21,766 bases of DNA, from positions 1 to 21,766 of the forward strand of contig JBOFCO010000137.1 in assembly GCA_051646105.1 (NCBI GenBank). Reading direction: 5' to 3'. Below, in pieces: positions 7,966-15,218 of the stretch. Made by a program: the position numbers and the translations under genes. Source of the DNA: JBOFCO01 sp051646105 (GTDB taxonomy: Bacteria; Pseudomonadota; Alphaproteobacteria; Rhodobacterales; Rhodobacteraceae). Below the pieces are notes generated by a model that searched no databases, was not told where the DNA came from, and saw nothing but the letters and a program-made list of their open reading frames with translations. Numbering within the stretch: position 1 is the first letter of the stretch; each line of letters opens with the position of its first letter.

Positions 7966-8169
7966 ATGACAGTCGCACGTGTTACAGAGATCTCCTCCAC
8001 CTCGTCCAAAAGCTTCGAAGATGCGGTGCAGACCGGCATTTCGCGCGCCACAAAAACGCTTCGCGGCGTCTCGGGGGCCTGGGTGAAAGAACACAAGGTC
8101 AGCGTCAAGAACGACAAGATCGTCAGCTATCAGGTCAACATGATGGTGACCTTTGTTCTGGAAGACTGA
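7966..8169 (+). CDS. Dodecin-family protein
   Basis: A 67-residue protein. Dodecins form hollow dodecamers that bind flavins in pairs and buffer free flavin. The beta-alpha-beta-beta layout is visible: VARVTEISSTSSKSFEDAVQ, the helix TGISRATKTL, then two strands ending VNMMVTFVLED. W39 and Q56 could correspond to the flavin-stacking Trp and the Gln of classical dodecins, but they are 17 residues apart rather than the 19 I recall. This marks the protein as the shorter dodecin-like subtype, whose flavin binding is less certain. ATG 7966 has GGAAAGGA upstream. It is divergent from nrdR and a hairpin follows at 8184-8206. Confidence 0.9.
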   Translation: MTVARVTEISSTSSKSFEDAVQTGISRATKTLRGVSGAWVKEHKVSVKNDKIVSYQVNMMVTFVLED

Positions 8170-8183
8170 TACGGCAGACATGT

Positions 8184-8206
8184 CCCGCCGCCGCAAACGC
8201 GGCGGG
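8184..8206 (+). terminator. Hairpin after the dodecin gene
   Basis: CCCGCCGC at 8184-8191 pairs with GCGGCGGG at 8199-8206 around a 7-base loop, 14 bases after the dodecin stop. There is no T-run behind it, so it may pause or stabilise RNA rather than terminate efficiently. It separates the dodecin from the hydrolase gene. Confidence 0.5.
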
Positions 8207-8286
8207 GCGACCCTCTCGGTTTCGTGAAGGGTTCCCCGCGCGATCCGGGTTACGCTTCTGGTCTTTCCCGACAACAGGAGCGAGCC

Positions 8287-9174
8287 ATGACCCGGATGAC
8301 CGCCAAGGATTTCCACCCTGCCCTTCTGGAACTGTACGATTTTTATGCCCATGGAAAGATCACCAAGCGCGAATTTCTGGACAAGGCAGCGCGCTATACC
8401 GTGGGCGGCATGACTGCCGTTGCTGTGCTGGGGATGCTCAGCCCGAATTATGCGCTGGCCGAACAGATCAGTTTCAATGACCCCGACATCGTGGGCGAAT
8501 ATGTCATGTATCCCTCGCCCAACGGGCATGGAGAGGTGCGCGGCTATCGCGTCCGACCGGCATCCGCCGCTGGCCCATTGCCCGCCGTTGTCGTCGTGCA
8601 TGAAAACCGTGGACTGAACCCCTATATCGAGGATGTCGCGCGCAGGCTGGCCAAGGCAGGGTTTCTGGCACTGGCCCCCGATGGGCTGACATCGGTCGGC
8701 GGTTATCCCGGCAATGATGAAAAGGGCCGCGAACTGCAACAATCGGTCGATCCGGCCAAGCTGATGAACGACTTCTTTGCCGCCGTGGAATTCATGATGA
8801 AAGATCCCGGCAGCACCGGAAAGGTCGGCATCACCGGCTTTTGCTACGGCGGCGGGGTTTCGAATGCCGCAGCGGTCGCCTATCCCGAGCTGGGCGGTGC
8901 GGTGCCGTTCTATGGAAGGCAACCGGCGGCAGAGGACGTGGCAAAGATCAAATGCCCGCTGCTGATCCATTATGCTGAACTGGACGAACGCATCAATGAA
9001 GGGTGGCCAGCCTATGAGGCGGCGCTGAAGGCCGCGGGCACCAGCTATGAGGCGTTCATTTATCCCGGCGTGAACCACGGGTTCCACAACGACAGCACCC
9101 CGCGGTATGACGAGGCTGCGGCGAACCTTGCATGGGACCGGACCGTGGAATTCTTCAAAAAGAATCTTGTCTGA
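8287..9174 (+). CDS. Dienelactone hydrolase family protein, exported (YghX-like)
   Basis: A 295-residue alpha/beta-hydrolase. Dienelactone hydrolases open lactone rings with a Cys-His-Asp triad. Here the nucleophile motif GFCYGGG places C186, ALAPDG marks the central sheet, D233 lies in AELDE and H264 in GVNHGFHND. E106 in VVHENRG corresponds to the Glu that orients the Cys. Before the hydrolase domain come about 25 residues (LLELYDFYAHGKITKREFL), then a hydrophobic stretch ending ALA at residue 58. KREFL resembles a twin-arginine signal with Lys in place of the first Arg, so export by Tat is plausible. AGGAG precedes ATG 8287. The natural substrate cannot be told from sequence. Its stop lies 3 bp from that of the convergent reductase gene. 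Confidence 0.9.
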   Translation: MTRMTAKDFHPALLELYDFYAHGKITKREFLDKAARYTVGGMTAVAVLGMLSPNYALAEQISFNDPDIVGEYVMYPSPNGHGEVRGYRVRPASAAGPLPAVVVVHENRGLNPYIEDVARRLAKAGFLALAPDGLTSVGGYPGNDEKGRELQQSVDPAKLMNDFFAAVEFMMKDPGSTGKVGITGFCYGGGVSNAAAVAYPELGGAVPFYGRQPAAEDVAKIKCPLLIHYAELDERINEGWPAYEAALKAAGTSYEAFIYPGVNHGFHNDSTPRYDEAAANLAWDRTVEFFKKNLV

Positions 9175-9177
9175 AGA

Positions 9178-9732
9178 TCATTTCGCCGGCAGAAAAGACA
9201 AAAACCGCGTACCGCCCGCATTCAGCGGGCGGCTGTCTGTGATCCGGTAGCCGGCCGACACAAGTGCGGCAACCGGATCGCCCGCTTGCTGACCGGAAAA
9301 GACCGGAAGCCCCTTGCCAAAGCTGACAGGCTCTATCGTCAGATCGATTTGCGCGATGTCCCCTGCTGCATGAAACCAGTCGTGAACGCGCGTGCCACCA
9401 AGGATCAAACCGTTCCGCAGCGGCCTGATATGCGCGACGAGGGTGGGCAGGTCTGCAGGTGTCAGGCTTTCGGGATTCACCCAAAGCTGTGTCGGCCGCC
9501 GCCATTCAGGGCGCGCGGCGCTGGTGGAAAAGATGATCCGGCGACGCTCGGGTTTGTCCGCTGCTTCATGCGTGGTGCGGCCCATGATCGCCCAGTCCGC
9601 GGCCTCGACTCCGGCAAAGAACAGCGTCTGTTCTTCAGGGCTGGCCCAGCCATGTGTCGGGTGGCCGGGATAGCGGGCGATGAAACCATCGGCGCTGGTC
9701 ATCACCGCCAGCGTATACCGAGCATGCGTCAT
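9178..9732 (-). CDS. Dihydrofolate-reductase-like / RibD C-terminal-domain reductase
   Basis: A 184-residue single-domain protein of the DHFR-like fold shared with the reductase half of RibD. Family features are the N-terminal strand and loop YTLAVMTSADGFIAR, the GRTTHEA segment, GLILGGTRVHDWF (the NADPH-binding GG turn) and the C-terminal IDLTIEPVSFGKGLPVF. These stand-alone proteins are usually annotated as dihydrofolate reductase family; the substrate is not predictable. ATG 9732 is preceded by AGGG overlapping the upstream stop. The secreted-protein gene ends 6 bp upstream, so the two are probably cotranscribed. It converges on the dienelactone hydrolase gene with only 3 bp between stops. 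Confidence 0.85.
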   Translation of the reverse strand: MTHARYTLAVMTSADGFIARYPGHPTHGWASPEEQTLFFAGVEAADWAIMGRTTHEAADKPERRRIIFSTSAARPEWRRPTQLWVNPESLTPADLPTLVAHIRPLRNGLILGGTRVHDWFHAAGDIAQIDLTIEPVSFGKGLPVFSGQQAGDPVAALVSAGYRITDSRPLNAGGTRFLSFLPAK

Positions 9733-9738
9733 GTGGCC

Positions 9739-10107
9739 CTAAAGCCGGTGACAGTTCGATTGTGCGGAACCGACGGAAAGCGACCCATCATCACGTCCGA
9801 ACAGGATGAATATCCCGGTCTTGGTCGCCGCGCCTTCGGGCGTGGTGCCAAAGCTGATGCCGACACCGCTGCGCCGGGGCGGTTCGCTGGTGCGCCAGAT
9901 ACGGTCGGTCGCCCCCATACCCAGCGTCCGCTCTGCATATTCACCGGCAGCGCACCAGTAATCGCGGACAGACCTTCCGGGCTTGGGCAGGACATGGAAC
10001 CCCGAACCCTGTGCTTCGACCCGAAGATCGTTCGAGGCGATGAAAGCCTGCGCAGGGAATGCAGCGCATGACAGGGTTACGGCGAGAATAGCTGCGGCGC
10101 GATACAT
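9739..10107 (-). CDS. Small secreted protein of unknown function
   Basis: A 122-residue protein with a clear signal peptide (MYRAAAILAVTLSCAAFPAQ, probable cleavage after AQA at about residue 21). The mature part holds two Cys, C52 in DYWCAAGEYA and C119 in SNCHRL, which could form a disulfide in the periplasm. I recognise no catalytic motif; it resembles uncharacterised secreted proteins of Rhodobacterales. ATG 10107 has GGAGG upstream at ideal spacing; an in-frame upstream extension to 10164 is rejected. The reductase gene follows after 6 bp. The DUF1523 gene ends 75 bp upstream on the same strand, so readthrough from the large operon is possible. Confidence 0.75.
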   Translation of the reverse strand: MYRAAAILAVTLSCAAFPAQAFIASNDLRVEAQGSGFHVLPKPGRSVRDYWCAAGEYAERTLGMGATDRIWRTSEPPRRSGVGISFGTTPEGAATKTGIFILFGRDDGSLSVGSAQSNCHRL

Positions 10108-10182
10108 GGCGGCCTCCGATCTGACGATTGCGCAAGATATGGGGCGCGGCGGACAGGCGGTCAATGCCAGCCCGCCCTATGG

Positions 10183-10860
10183 TCACACGCGCGGTTTGCC
10201 CCGGAAGGTTCCCAGCCACGCCCGGAACCGCCCCCAGACACCCCGCGCCTGGTTGCGCGCGGCACCGGCGGTGTTTTCCACGCCATCCCAGACCTCTCCT
10301 ACCTCGGACAGGGCCGGATCAATGCTGCGTTCCCGGAACTGCAGCCACATGCGCCGCAGCATCAGGAGCACAAGCGCGACGAAGGTCAGGAAGACAATGT
10401 TGAACCATGGGATGATGGTGACATCAGGCCCTTCGACAGGGCGGATGCCGACCGCGTTCGGAAAGATCGAGATCAGCTCATTTCGCCAGCCGTAATGGGT
10501 GATGACCGCCCATTTCGGCGCTTCGGCGGTGGATTTCAGATCGTCGGCTTCTGTCTGCAGGCTTGCCGTGTCGAACTTGAAATAGGGCGGCCAGCTCCAC
10601 CCCGTATCCTCGTTGCGATACACCATCGGATCGCCGTCGGTCTGAACGGTCTGGATAAACTGCACGTCACGGTTGGTCAGCGTGCCCGACTGGTCATCGG
10701 GGGACGACCAGAAGATGCGCGTCCAGTCGGTCAGGTCCTGCCGTTCCAGATAGGTGCCGACCACACGTACCACATCATGCTGGGGCAGCGTATAATGCAG
10801 GAAGCCGCCCACGATCAGGGCGATCAGCCCGTAAAGGGTCCATTTCACATATCGCATCAT
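10183..10860 (-). CDS. DUF1523-family membrane protein
   Basis: A 225-residue membrane protein of unknown function. A first membrane helix spans about residues 7-23 (WTLYGLIALIVGGFLHY) and a second about 150-168 (IPWFNIVFLTFVALVLLML). Between them lies a roughly 125-residue domain with conserved-looking aromatic motifs (NRDVQFIQTV, YRNEDTGWSWPPYFKFD). A basic C-terminal tail follows (RRMWLQFRER, then FRAWLGTFRGKPRV). The middle domain is probably periplasmic if the first helix acts as an uncleaved anchor; topology is inferred. The ATG at 10860 sits six bases after GAGGGG, which overlaps the stop of the upstream gene; GTG 10863 or ATG 10857 are alternatives. It is the last gene of the seven-gene run. 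The DUF1523 name is from memory. Confidence 0.8.
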   Translation of the reverse strand: MMRYVKWTLYGLIALIVGGFLHYTLPQHDVVRVVGTYLERQDLTDWTRIFWSSPDDQSGTLTNRDVQFIQTVQTDGDPMVYRNEDTGWSWPPYFKFDTASLQTEADDLKSTAEAPKWAVITHYGWRNELISIFPNAVGIRPVEGPDVTIIPWFNIVFLTFVALVLLMLRRMWLQFRERSIDPALSEVGEVWDGVENTAGAARNQARGVWGRFRAWLGTFRGKPRV

Positions 10861-10870
10861 CACTTACCCC

Positions 10871-11140
10871 TCAATTGATCAGATAGGCCAGTGTGGCCAC
10901 CGCCACAAAAGGCAGGACAACCACCAGCCACAGCAGCCGCCGTCGCAGGCTGTGCTCATAAGTTGCCATTCCGCTTTCGATATAGGTCTCCCGCGCGTCG
11001 GCGTCAGGGCTGCGCGGGTTTGCATCCCAGTCTTTTTCAAGCTCTTCCCGATGCAGAGAACGATAGTATATGCGCAGAAGCCAGTAGGCGATGGCCGATC
11101 CCACCGCACAAAACACCATCAGCCGTGCAAAAGCGATCAT
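10871..11140 (-). CDS. Small two-helix membrane protein of unknown function
   Basis: An 89-residue protein with two membrane helices, about residues 4-22 (FARLMVFCAVGSAIAYWLL) and 69-87 (LLWLVVVLPFVAVATLAYL). They are joined by a highly charged stretch of about 45 residues (LHREELEKDWDANPRSPDAD). The basic cluster RRR before the second helix suggests a hairpin with the charged loop in the cytoplasm. The ATG at 11140 overlaps the stop of the preceding gene as ATGA and has GAGAGGTG upstream, so translation is coupled. The DUF1523 gene starts 10 bp downstream. The charged loop may dock the soluble products of this operon, but that is speculation. Confidence 0.8.
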   Translation of the reverse strand: MIAFARLMVFCAVGSAIAYWLLRIYYRSLHREELEKDWDANPRSPDADARETYIESGMATYEHSLRRRLLWLVVVLPFVAVATLAYLIN

Positions 11141-12516
11141 CGCCGCACCTCTCTTTCCACCGATCCCCAGGGGCCGACACGCTCGACCATACCCCGTCCG
11201 CTGCCTGACCACGGGCCGGTCCGTGCGGGTGCGGCGGGCTCATCCATCCCCGGTTCAGGGCCGAACAGCGCCTCGCGCTGGCCTTCCCTGTCCACCTGAT
11301 ATTCGCGGGCAAGGAATTCCGCCACATATTCCTTCTTCGCTTCGGGCCAGCTTCGGTACAGCCGGTAGAACAGCGCCTTGTGGCAGATGAACAATTGCCG
11401 CACGTCCAGCGGCGACAGTTCGGCCAGCAGCATGTTCACCAGATCGCGGTCGGCATGGGGCGCGGCGCGCAAGGTGTAGAAATACGCCGGATGAACCGAG
11501 GTGATGCGCGGCCACGGACCGGCCTGTTCCACCCAACGCAGAAGGGCCGCCAGCGCCTCGAATTCTGGCGGCAACTGCGCGCCAAGCCGTTGCGCAATCA
11601 AGCGCAGTTCCCGCCGCGTGCCCGCCCCGGTATCAAGGCCAAGGCTGGTCGCGGCATCGACCAGGATGAAATCCATCTTTTGCCGCAGGATCGCAGCGGC
11701 ATCGGTATTCCGCGCGGTGACGATGGGTTCGACCAATCCGTTGATTTCCAGAAACTTGGCGATCTGGTTGCGGTCCGACAGATCGAATACATAGTCGGCG
11801 GGCAGCGGCCCCAGCTTTTCCTTCGGCATGCAGGCGATGGTGGCGGGATGGGCCACGCCCTGAAAGATGTAAAGCCCGCCGAAATGGCTGGTGTAGAAAT
11901 TCTTCTGCTCGAACCGCAGCGATTTCAGCGTGACCGGGTTGCGGGTGACATCGCCGGTTTTCTTCGCCAGCCCGATCATTTCCGCGATCAGGACATCGTC
12001 ATACCAGGCGTCTTCTTCCGCCCGGAACCGTTCGATCAGCCCGGTCAGCTTGCCCGCCTCTGCCACATGTTGCCCGGTGGTATCGGCGGTGACGGTGAAG
12101 GCGGTGAAATCGAAAAGCTGCGCGGGGGATTTCACCTCGAAAACGCTGTCCTCCAGTTCCCCCGTCACGGCATCCTGCGCGGTCAGGGTGAAAAGCTGCG
12201 CCTCGTTTTCCTCGATGAACTGGCGGATGATGGAACGGGCGGTGGAAAACGTCGGGTTCAGCAGCGGTGCCGATTTCTGATCGGTGGTCAACAGGATGAA
12301 CTGCTGGTTGGCCCCGTGGGGGTTCAAGTAAAGGTCATCCTTCAGCTCATCCCCCACCTCCGGCGAATAGCCGGAAATGTCGATGTGGAAATCCTTGAGC
12401 TTGGTCTGCTTCCCGGTCAGCGCCTTCAGCGCACGGTTGTAGCGGGCGACCAAGGCCGGGCTTTCCACCGGGATCAGGTTGCCGAACATCAGGCCCTTGG
12501 CGATGAGGCGTTTCAT
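11137..12516 (-). CDS. Conserved protein of unknown function (DUF6638-like)
   Basis: A 459-residue soluble protein with no signal peptide or membrane helix. It begins MKRLIAKGLMFGNLIPVESP and contains FHIDISGYSPEVGDEL and NPHGANQQFILLTT, which I associate with a Rhodobacterales family annotated DUF6638; this is unverified memory. Later parts are helical (QLFTLTAQDAV, ITRNPVTLKSLRFEQ, NFYTSHFGGLYIFQGVAHP). The last ~40 residues form a Gly/Pro/Trp/Arg-rich tail (ARTGPWSGSGRG, then VERVGPWG) that looks disordered. No catalytic motif is evident. Its ATG overlaps the stop of the low-GC cargo gene as ATGA, and its own stop overlaps the next start in the same way. It is probably a core partner of the AAA+ ATPase encoded upstream. 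Confidence 0.85.
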   Translation of the reverse strand: MKRLIAKGLMFGNLIPVESPALVARYNRALKALTGKQTKLKDFHIDISGYSPEVGDELKDDLYLNPHGANQQFILLTTDQKSAPLLNPTFSTARSIIRQFIEENEAQLFTLTAQDAVTGELEDSVFEVKSPAQLFDFTAFTVTADTTGQHVAEAGKLTGLIERFRAEEDAWYDDVLIAEMIGLAKKTGDVTRNPVTLKSLRFEQKNFYTSHFGGLYIFQGVAHPATIACMPKEKLGPLPADYVFDLSDRNQIAKFLEINGLVEPIVTARNTDAAAILRQKMDFILVDAATSLGLDTGAGTRRELRLIAQRLGAQLPPEFEALAALLRWVEQAGPWPRITSVHPAYFYTLRAAPHADRDLVNMLLAELSPLDVRQLFICHKALFYRLYRSWPEAKKEYVAEFLAREYQVDREGQREALFGPEPGMDEPAAPARTGPWSGSGRGMVERVGPWGSVEREVRR

Positions 12517-13283
12517 GGGGATGCCTGTACAAAAAGTGGTAGCCGATAAGTGCCCTCGACCTTTAGGTCAGGGGATAAGTATTCAGTTCTGTATTGTGGT
12601 CGAAGGCTAGGGTTCTTTGCTATTATGAGCTTTTCAAACAATTGTTCGCGCAGTGCCTTGAGTAAATCAGTAGCTACATGTGTCCAATCGATCCAGTTGT
12701 TGACCAAGGCTTCGGCCTCTGCCTTTGATAGCTCATGATATATGCGATCATGAGGGTCAGGGTTGAACACTAGCGCTTCCGCAAATGGAGCAAACGCGTT
12801 GCCAGACTCAGGTGTGAGATTGAAGTCAAAAACAGCGTTTGGATCGTGCTTAGTGACTAGTTTTCTAATGGCGGCGAAGTCGTAATGGTGCGCTTGGCTT
12901 TTTCGGATTCTTTGCGCAATCCTAAAGCCAGGATGGTTGCGGCAGTCTCTTTGATCCTTCTTCAGAGTTTTCATTATCTCAACGATTGAGGAACTTTGTC
13001 GTCCCTCCGACGATATTTGATTGTAAAGTTCCAAAAACTCGAACAAGCGACCTGTAAGTGTCCTCAGAAGCATGTTCCTTTGTATTTCTGCGGCACTGTG
13101 TATTTTGTCGTTCTCCGTTACCCAGAACATGGAAAGCAAGCATAGCCTACGCAACGAGTTAACTTCGTTGTCACAGAAAAATACGCTAGACAGAGCAGCT
13201 AGTTCTACATCCGAAAGACCTTCAAGATCGCGCCATCTTAGCCGATATGAATAGAGCAATTGAATTGGCTTATTCTCACTCAC
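12513..13283 (-). CDS. Low-GC cargo gene within the AAA+ operon, unknown function
   Basis: A 256-residue, mostly helical soluble protein whose composition is unlike its neighbours: four hand-counted 60-base lines give about 46% GC against 60-75% around it, with many AT-rich codons. It starts with GTG at 13283, overlapping the ATPase stop as GTGA, and ends in ATGA with the next start, so it is inserted exactly between two genes without breaking coupling. I recognise no family. The segment RIRKSQAHHYDF contains R127-x4-H132, resembling the Rx4-6H motif of HEPN-type helical proteins (many are RNases), and the helical surroundings fit, but the match is short. The region DWTHVATDLLKALREQL near the C-terminus is a predicted helix. 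Likely horizontally acquired; real but functionally unassigned. Confidence 0.75.
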   Translation of the reverse strand: MSENKPIQLLYSYRLRWRDLEGLSDVELAALSSVFFCDNEVNSLRRLCLLSMFWVTENDKIHSAAEIQRNMLLRTLTGRLFEFLELYNQISSEGRQSSSIVEIMKTLKKDQRDCRNHPGFRIAQRIRKSQAHHYDFAAIRKLVTKHDPNAVFDFNLTPESGNAFAPFAEALVFNPDPHDRIYHELSKAEAEALVNNWIDWTHVATDLLKALREQLFEKLIIAKNPSLRPQYRTEYLSPDLKVEGTYRLPLFVQASP

Positions 13284-15214
13284 CCCTTCCCCTCCAGATA
13301 CCGCTTCTTCGCCTCCTCCATCCGCCCCATGTCCCGCACCATCCCGGCAATCGCCACCTCGTCGCTCTTGTCGGCATAGCGGAATTCAGAATCCGCATAC
13401 CGGTTGATTTCCTGCACCACCATCTCAACCGTGATCGGCTTCCGCAGCCCCTCGATCATCGCCTTCTTTTCGTCATAAGGCTTGAACAGGAACAGGTCGG
13501 GCTTTTCCATCCATTCGTCGGGCAGTTCGAAATCCATTGCCCGCACCTTCACCGCGTCGGTGATGTTCTTGACCGCGCGGCCGGTAAAGCGCCCGTCGGC
13601 CTGCTGAATGGCTTTCAGATAGCCGCCCAATTTCGCCAGCGTATCCAGCGGCCCCAGCTTGGCATTCACCGCATCCCAGACCTTTTTCAGCCCGTCTTCA
13701 TGCGGCTGGCCATGCCCCTCGAAACTCTCGGCCACAGCGCGCTTGATTTCCTGTGCGGCGTAAAGGTCATGCTCGCCCAGCGGGATGTCGTGTTTCTTGC
13801 CCAGCAGCAGGGCGAGGATGTCGATGTAGTCATCCTCGGTCTGCGGACCATCGACCAGAAACCGCGCCCCGGCCCGCTGGCGCAGGGCGTCATCGACGTT
13901 TTCGGGGTAGTTGGAAAACATGCCGAACGTGCAGTTGCCCCGCACCACGGTGTTGGCACCTGCAAAGGCCTCCATCAACACCGCCGTGATTTCCTGCTGG
14001 CCCGCCGATGATGCGCGTTCGCCGCGCTTGCCCGCGACCTGATCGATGTCATCGACCGTGCCAAAGCCGATCACGGCGGGGTCCATCACGGATGTGATAA
14101 AGGCTTTCGCGTTCTGCCCCGACTTGCCCTGATAGCTGTCGACATTGTCGATCGACAGGTTCTGGTAGCGGAACGGATAACCCGCCACCTTGCAATAGCC
14201 GTCGATCAGCCCGGCCATCATCTGGATGAGGGTCGTCTTGCCGGTGCCGGGCTTGCCATCGCCCATGAAGGTGAAGATGAAGCCGCCCAGTTCGGCAAAG
14301 GGGTTCAGTTTGCGTTCAAAATCATAGGCCATCAGCATCTTGGAAAGCCGCATCGCCTGATATTTTGCGATGTGGTTGCCGACGACCTCCTCTGGCTTCT
14401 TGAAGGCCATGACCAGCGTCGTGCCGCGCGCCTTGCGGGCGGGGGTAAAGCCGGAAATCGGCAGGTCATCCGCCGCCACCCGGTAATTCGCGCCGGTGAA
14501 CGCGGTCAAACGGGGGGCACCTTCGGCCCGCAGGCGCAGCTTTTCCATCAGCTGCTCGGCATAGGCCAGAACCGTCGCGACCAGCTTCGGTTCATCCGTG
14601 GCAAAGACGGCGATGTCCTGATCCAGTTCCCACAGGGCACCTTGCAGGGCCAGCAGGGCATTGTCGGTCAAAACCTCCTCCACCGCGCCAACCTCTACCG
14701 ATGTCTGGTCGGCATGGGGGGCCAGCAGGAAGGCTGTGGCATTGGCAAAAACGGAAAGCGTGGCCATCGCCTCTGCCGCCAGCAGTTCGGAAAATTCGGT
14801 CTTGCGGTCGGCAGGCAGGCGGTTTTCCAGATTGGCTTTCTTCAGTTCGGTGAGACCGGTCTGGGAAGAAAACCCCTCCCCCACGGCCAGCGCAATGGCC
14901 AGCGCGCGGCGCAGGGATTGCAGCACGGCGGCGTGTTTGGGCGAAGGCAGCGCATCGCCGCCCACCGCCTCCACCCGGTCAATCAGCCGCACACCCGAAG
15001 CCCGCGCGGTGGATTGCGTCACCAGCCCCGGCGTGGTCGATCGAAACCGGGGCCGTGCGCCGATACCCGGCGAGCGTTCCGCCACCGGGGCCGCTGCCTG
15101 TGGCGTTGCCAGACGGGGCGTATGGTCCAGTCCCGTCAACAGGTTAGCCGCCGCCCCGTAATGGGCGCGGATCGCTTCCTCTTTCAGTTCCATCTCGTCG
15201 CGCGGTGCACTCAT
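13280..15214 (-). CDS. AAA+ ATPase, classical AAA-like core with long N-terminal helical region
   Basis: A 644-residue ATPase. Residues 1 to about 300 are helical and partly low in complexity and probably bind partners. The AAA core then shows Walker A GKPGTGKT at 320-327 (K326), a Walker B-like strand GFGTVDDID (D388, D389), sensor-1 in MFSNYPENVDD (N435) and a candidate arginine finger in LRQRAGARF (R445-R451). The segment VDDIDQVAGKRG and the sensor-1/finger layout resemble FtsH/p97-type AAA domains rather than MoxR. Asp occupies the usual catalytic Glu position of Walker B. A helical lid follows (FTGRAVKNITDAV). ATG 15214 is chosen because the preceding gene stops 4 bp upstream and AGGGG is present. 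Substrate and partners are unknown; operon context suggests the neighbouring proteins. Confidence 0.9.
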   Translation of the reverse strand: MSAPRDEMELKEEAIRAHYGAAANLLTGLDHTPRLATPQAAAPVAERSPGIGARPRFRSTTPGLVTQSTARASGVRLIDRVEAVGGDALPSPKHAAVLQSLRRALAIALAVGEGFSSQTGLTELKKANLENRLPADRKTEFSELLAAEAMATLSVFANATAFLLAPHADQTSVEVGAVEEVLTDNALLALQGALWELDQDIAVFATDEPKLVATVLAYAEQLMEKLRLRAEGAPRLTAFTGANYRVAADDLPISGFTPARKARGTTLVMAFKKPEEVVGNHIAKYQAMRLSKMLMAYDFERKLNPFAELGGFIFTFMGDGKPGTGKTTLIQMMAGLIDGYCKVAGYPFRYQNLSIDNVDSYQGKSGQNAKAFITSVMDPAVIGFGTVDDIDQVAGKRGERASSAGQQEITAVLMEAFAGANTVVRGNCTFGMFSNYPENVDDALRQRAGARFLVDGPQTEDDYIDILALLLGKKHDIPLGEHDLYAAQEIKRAVAESFEGHGQPHEDGLKKVWDAVNAKLGPLDTLAKLGGYLKAIQQADGRFTGRAVKNITDAVKVRAMDFELPDEWMEKPDLFLFKPYDEKKAMIEGLRKPITVEMVVQEINRYADSEFRYADKSDEVAIAGMVRDMGRMEEAKKRYLEGKG

Positions 15215-15218
15215 GCCC

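Noticed and set aside
7645..9087. 480-residue minus-strand open frame
   Set aside because: It crosses the nrdR start, the dodecin and the dienelactone hydrolase in antisense; those genes have clear motifs and ribosome sites.
11380..12549. 389-residue plus-strand open frame
   Set aside because: Antisense to the 459-aa conserved protein, which is translationally coupled to its neighbours; no motif found.
12513..13283. Calling the cargo gene a proven defence or toxin gene
   Set aside because: Only composition and a short Rx4H motif point that way; no antitoxin, nuclease core or known defence partner is recognisable.
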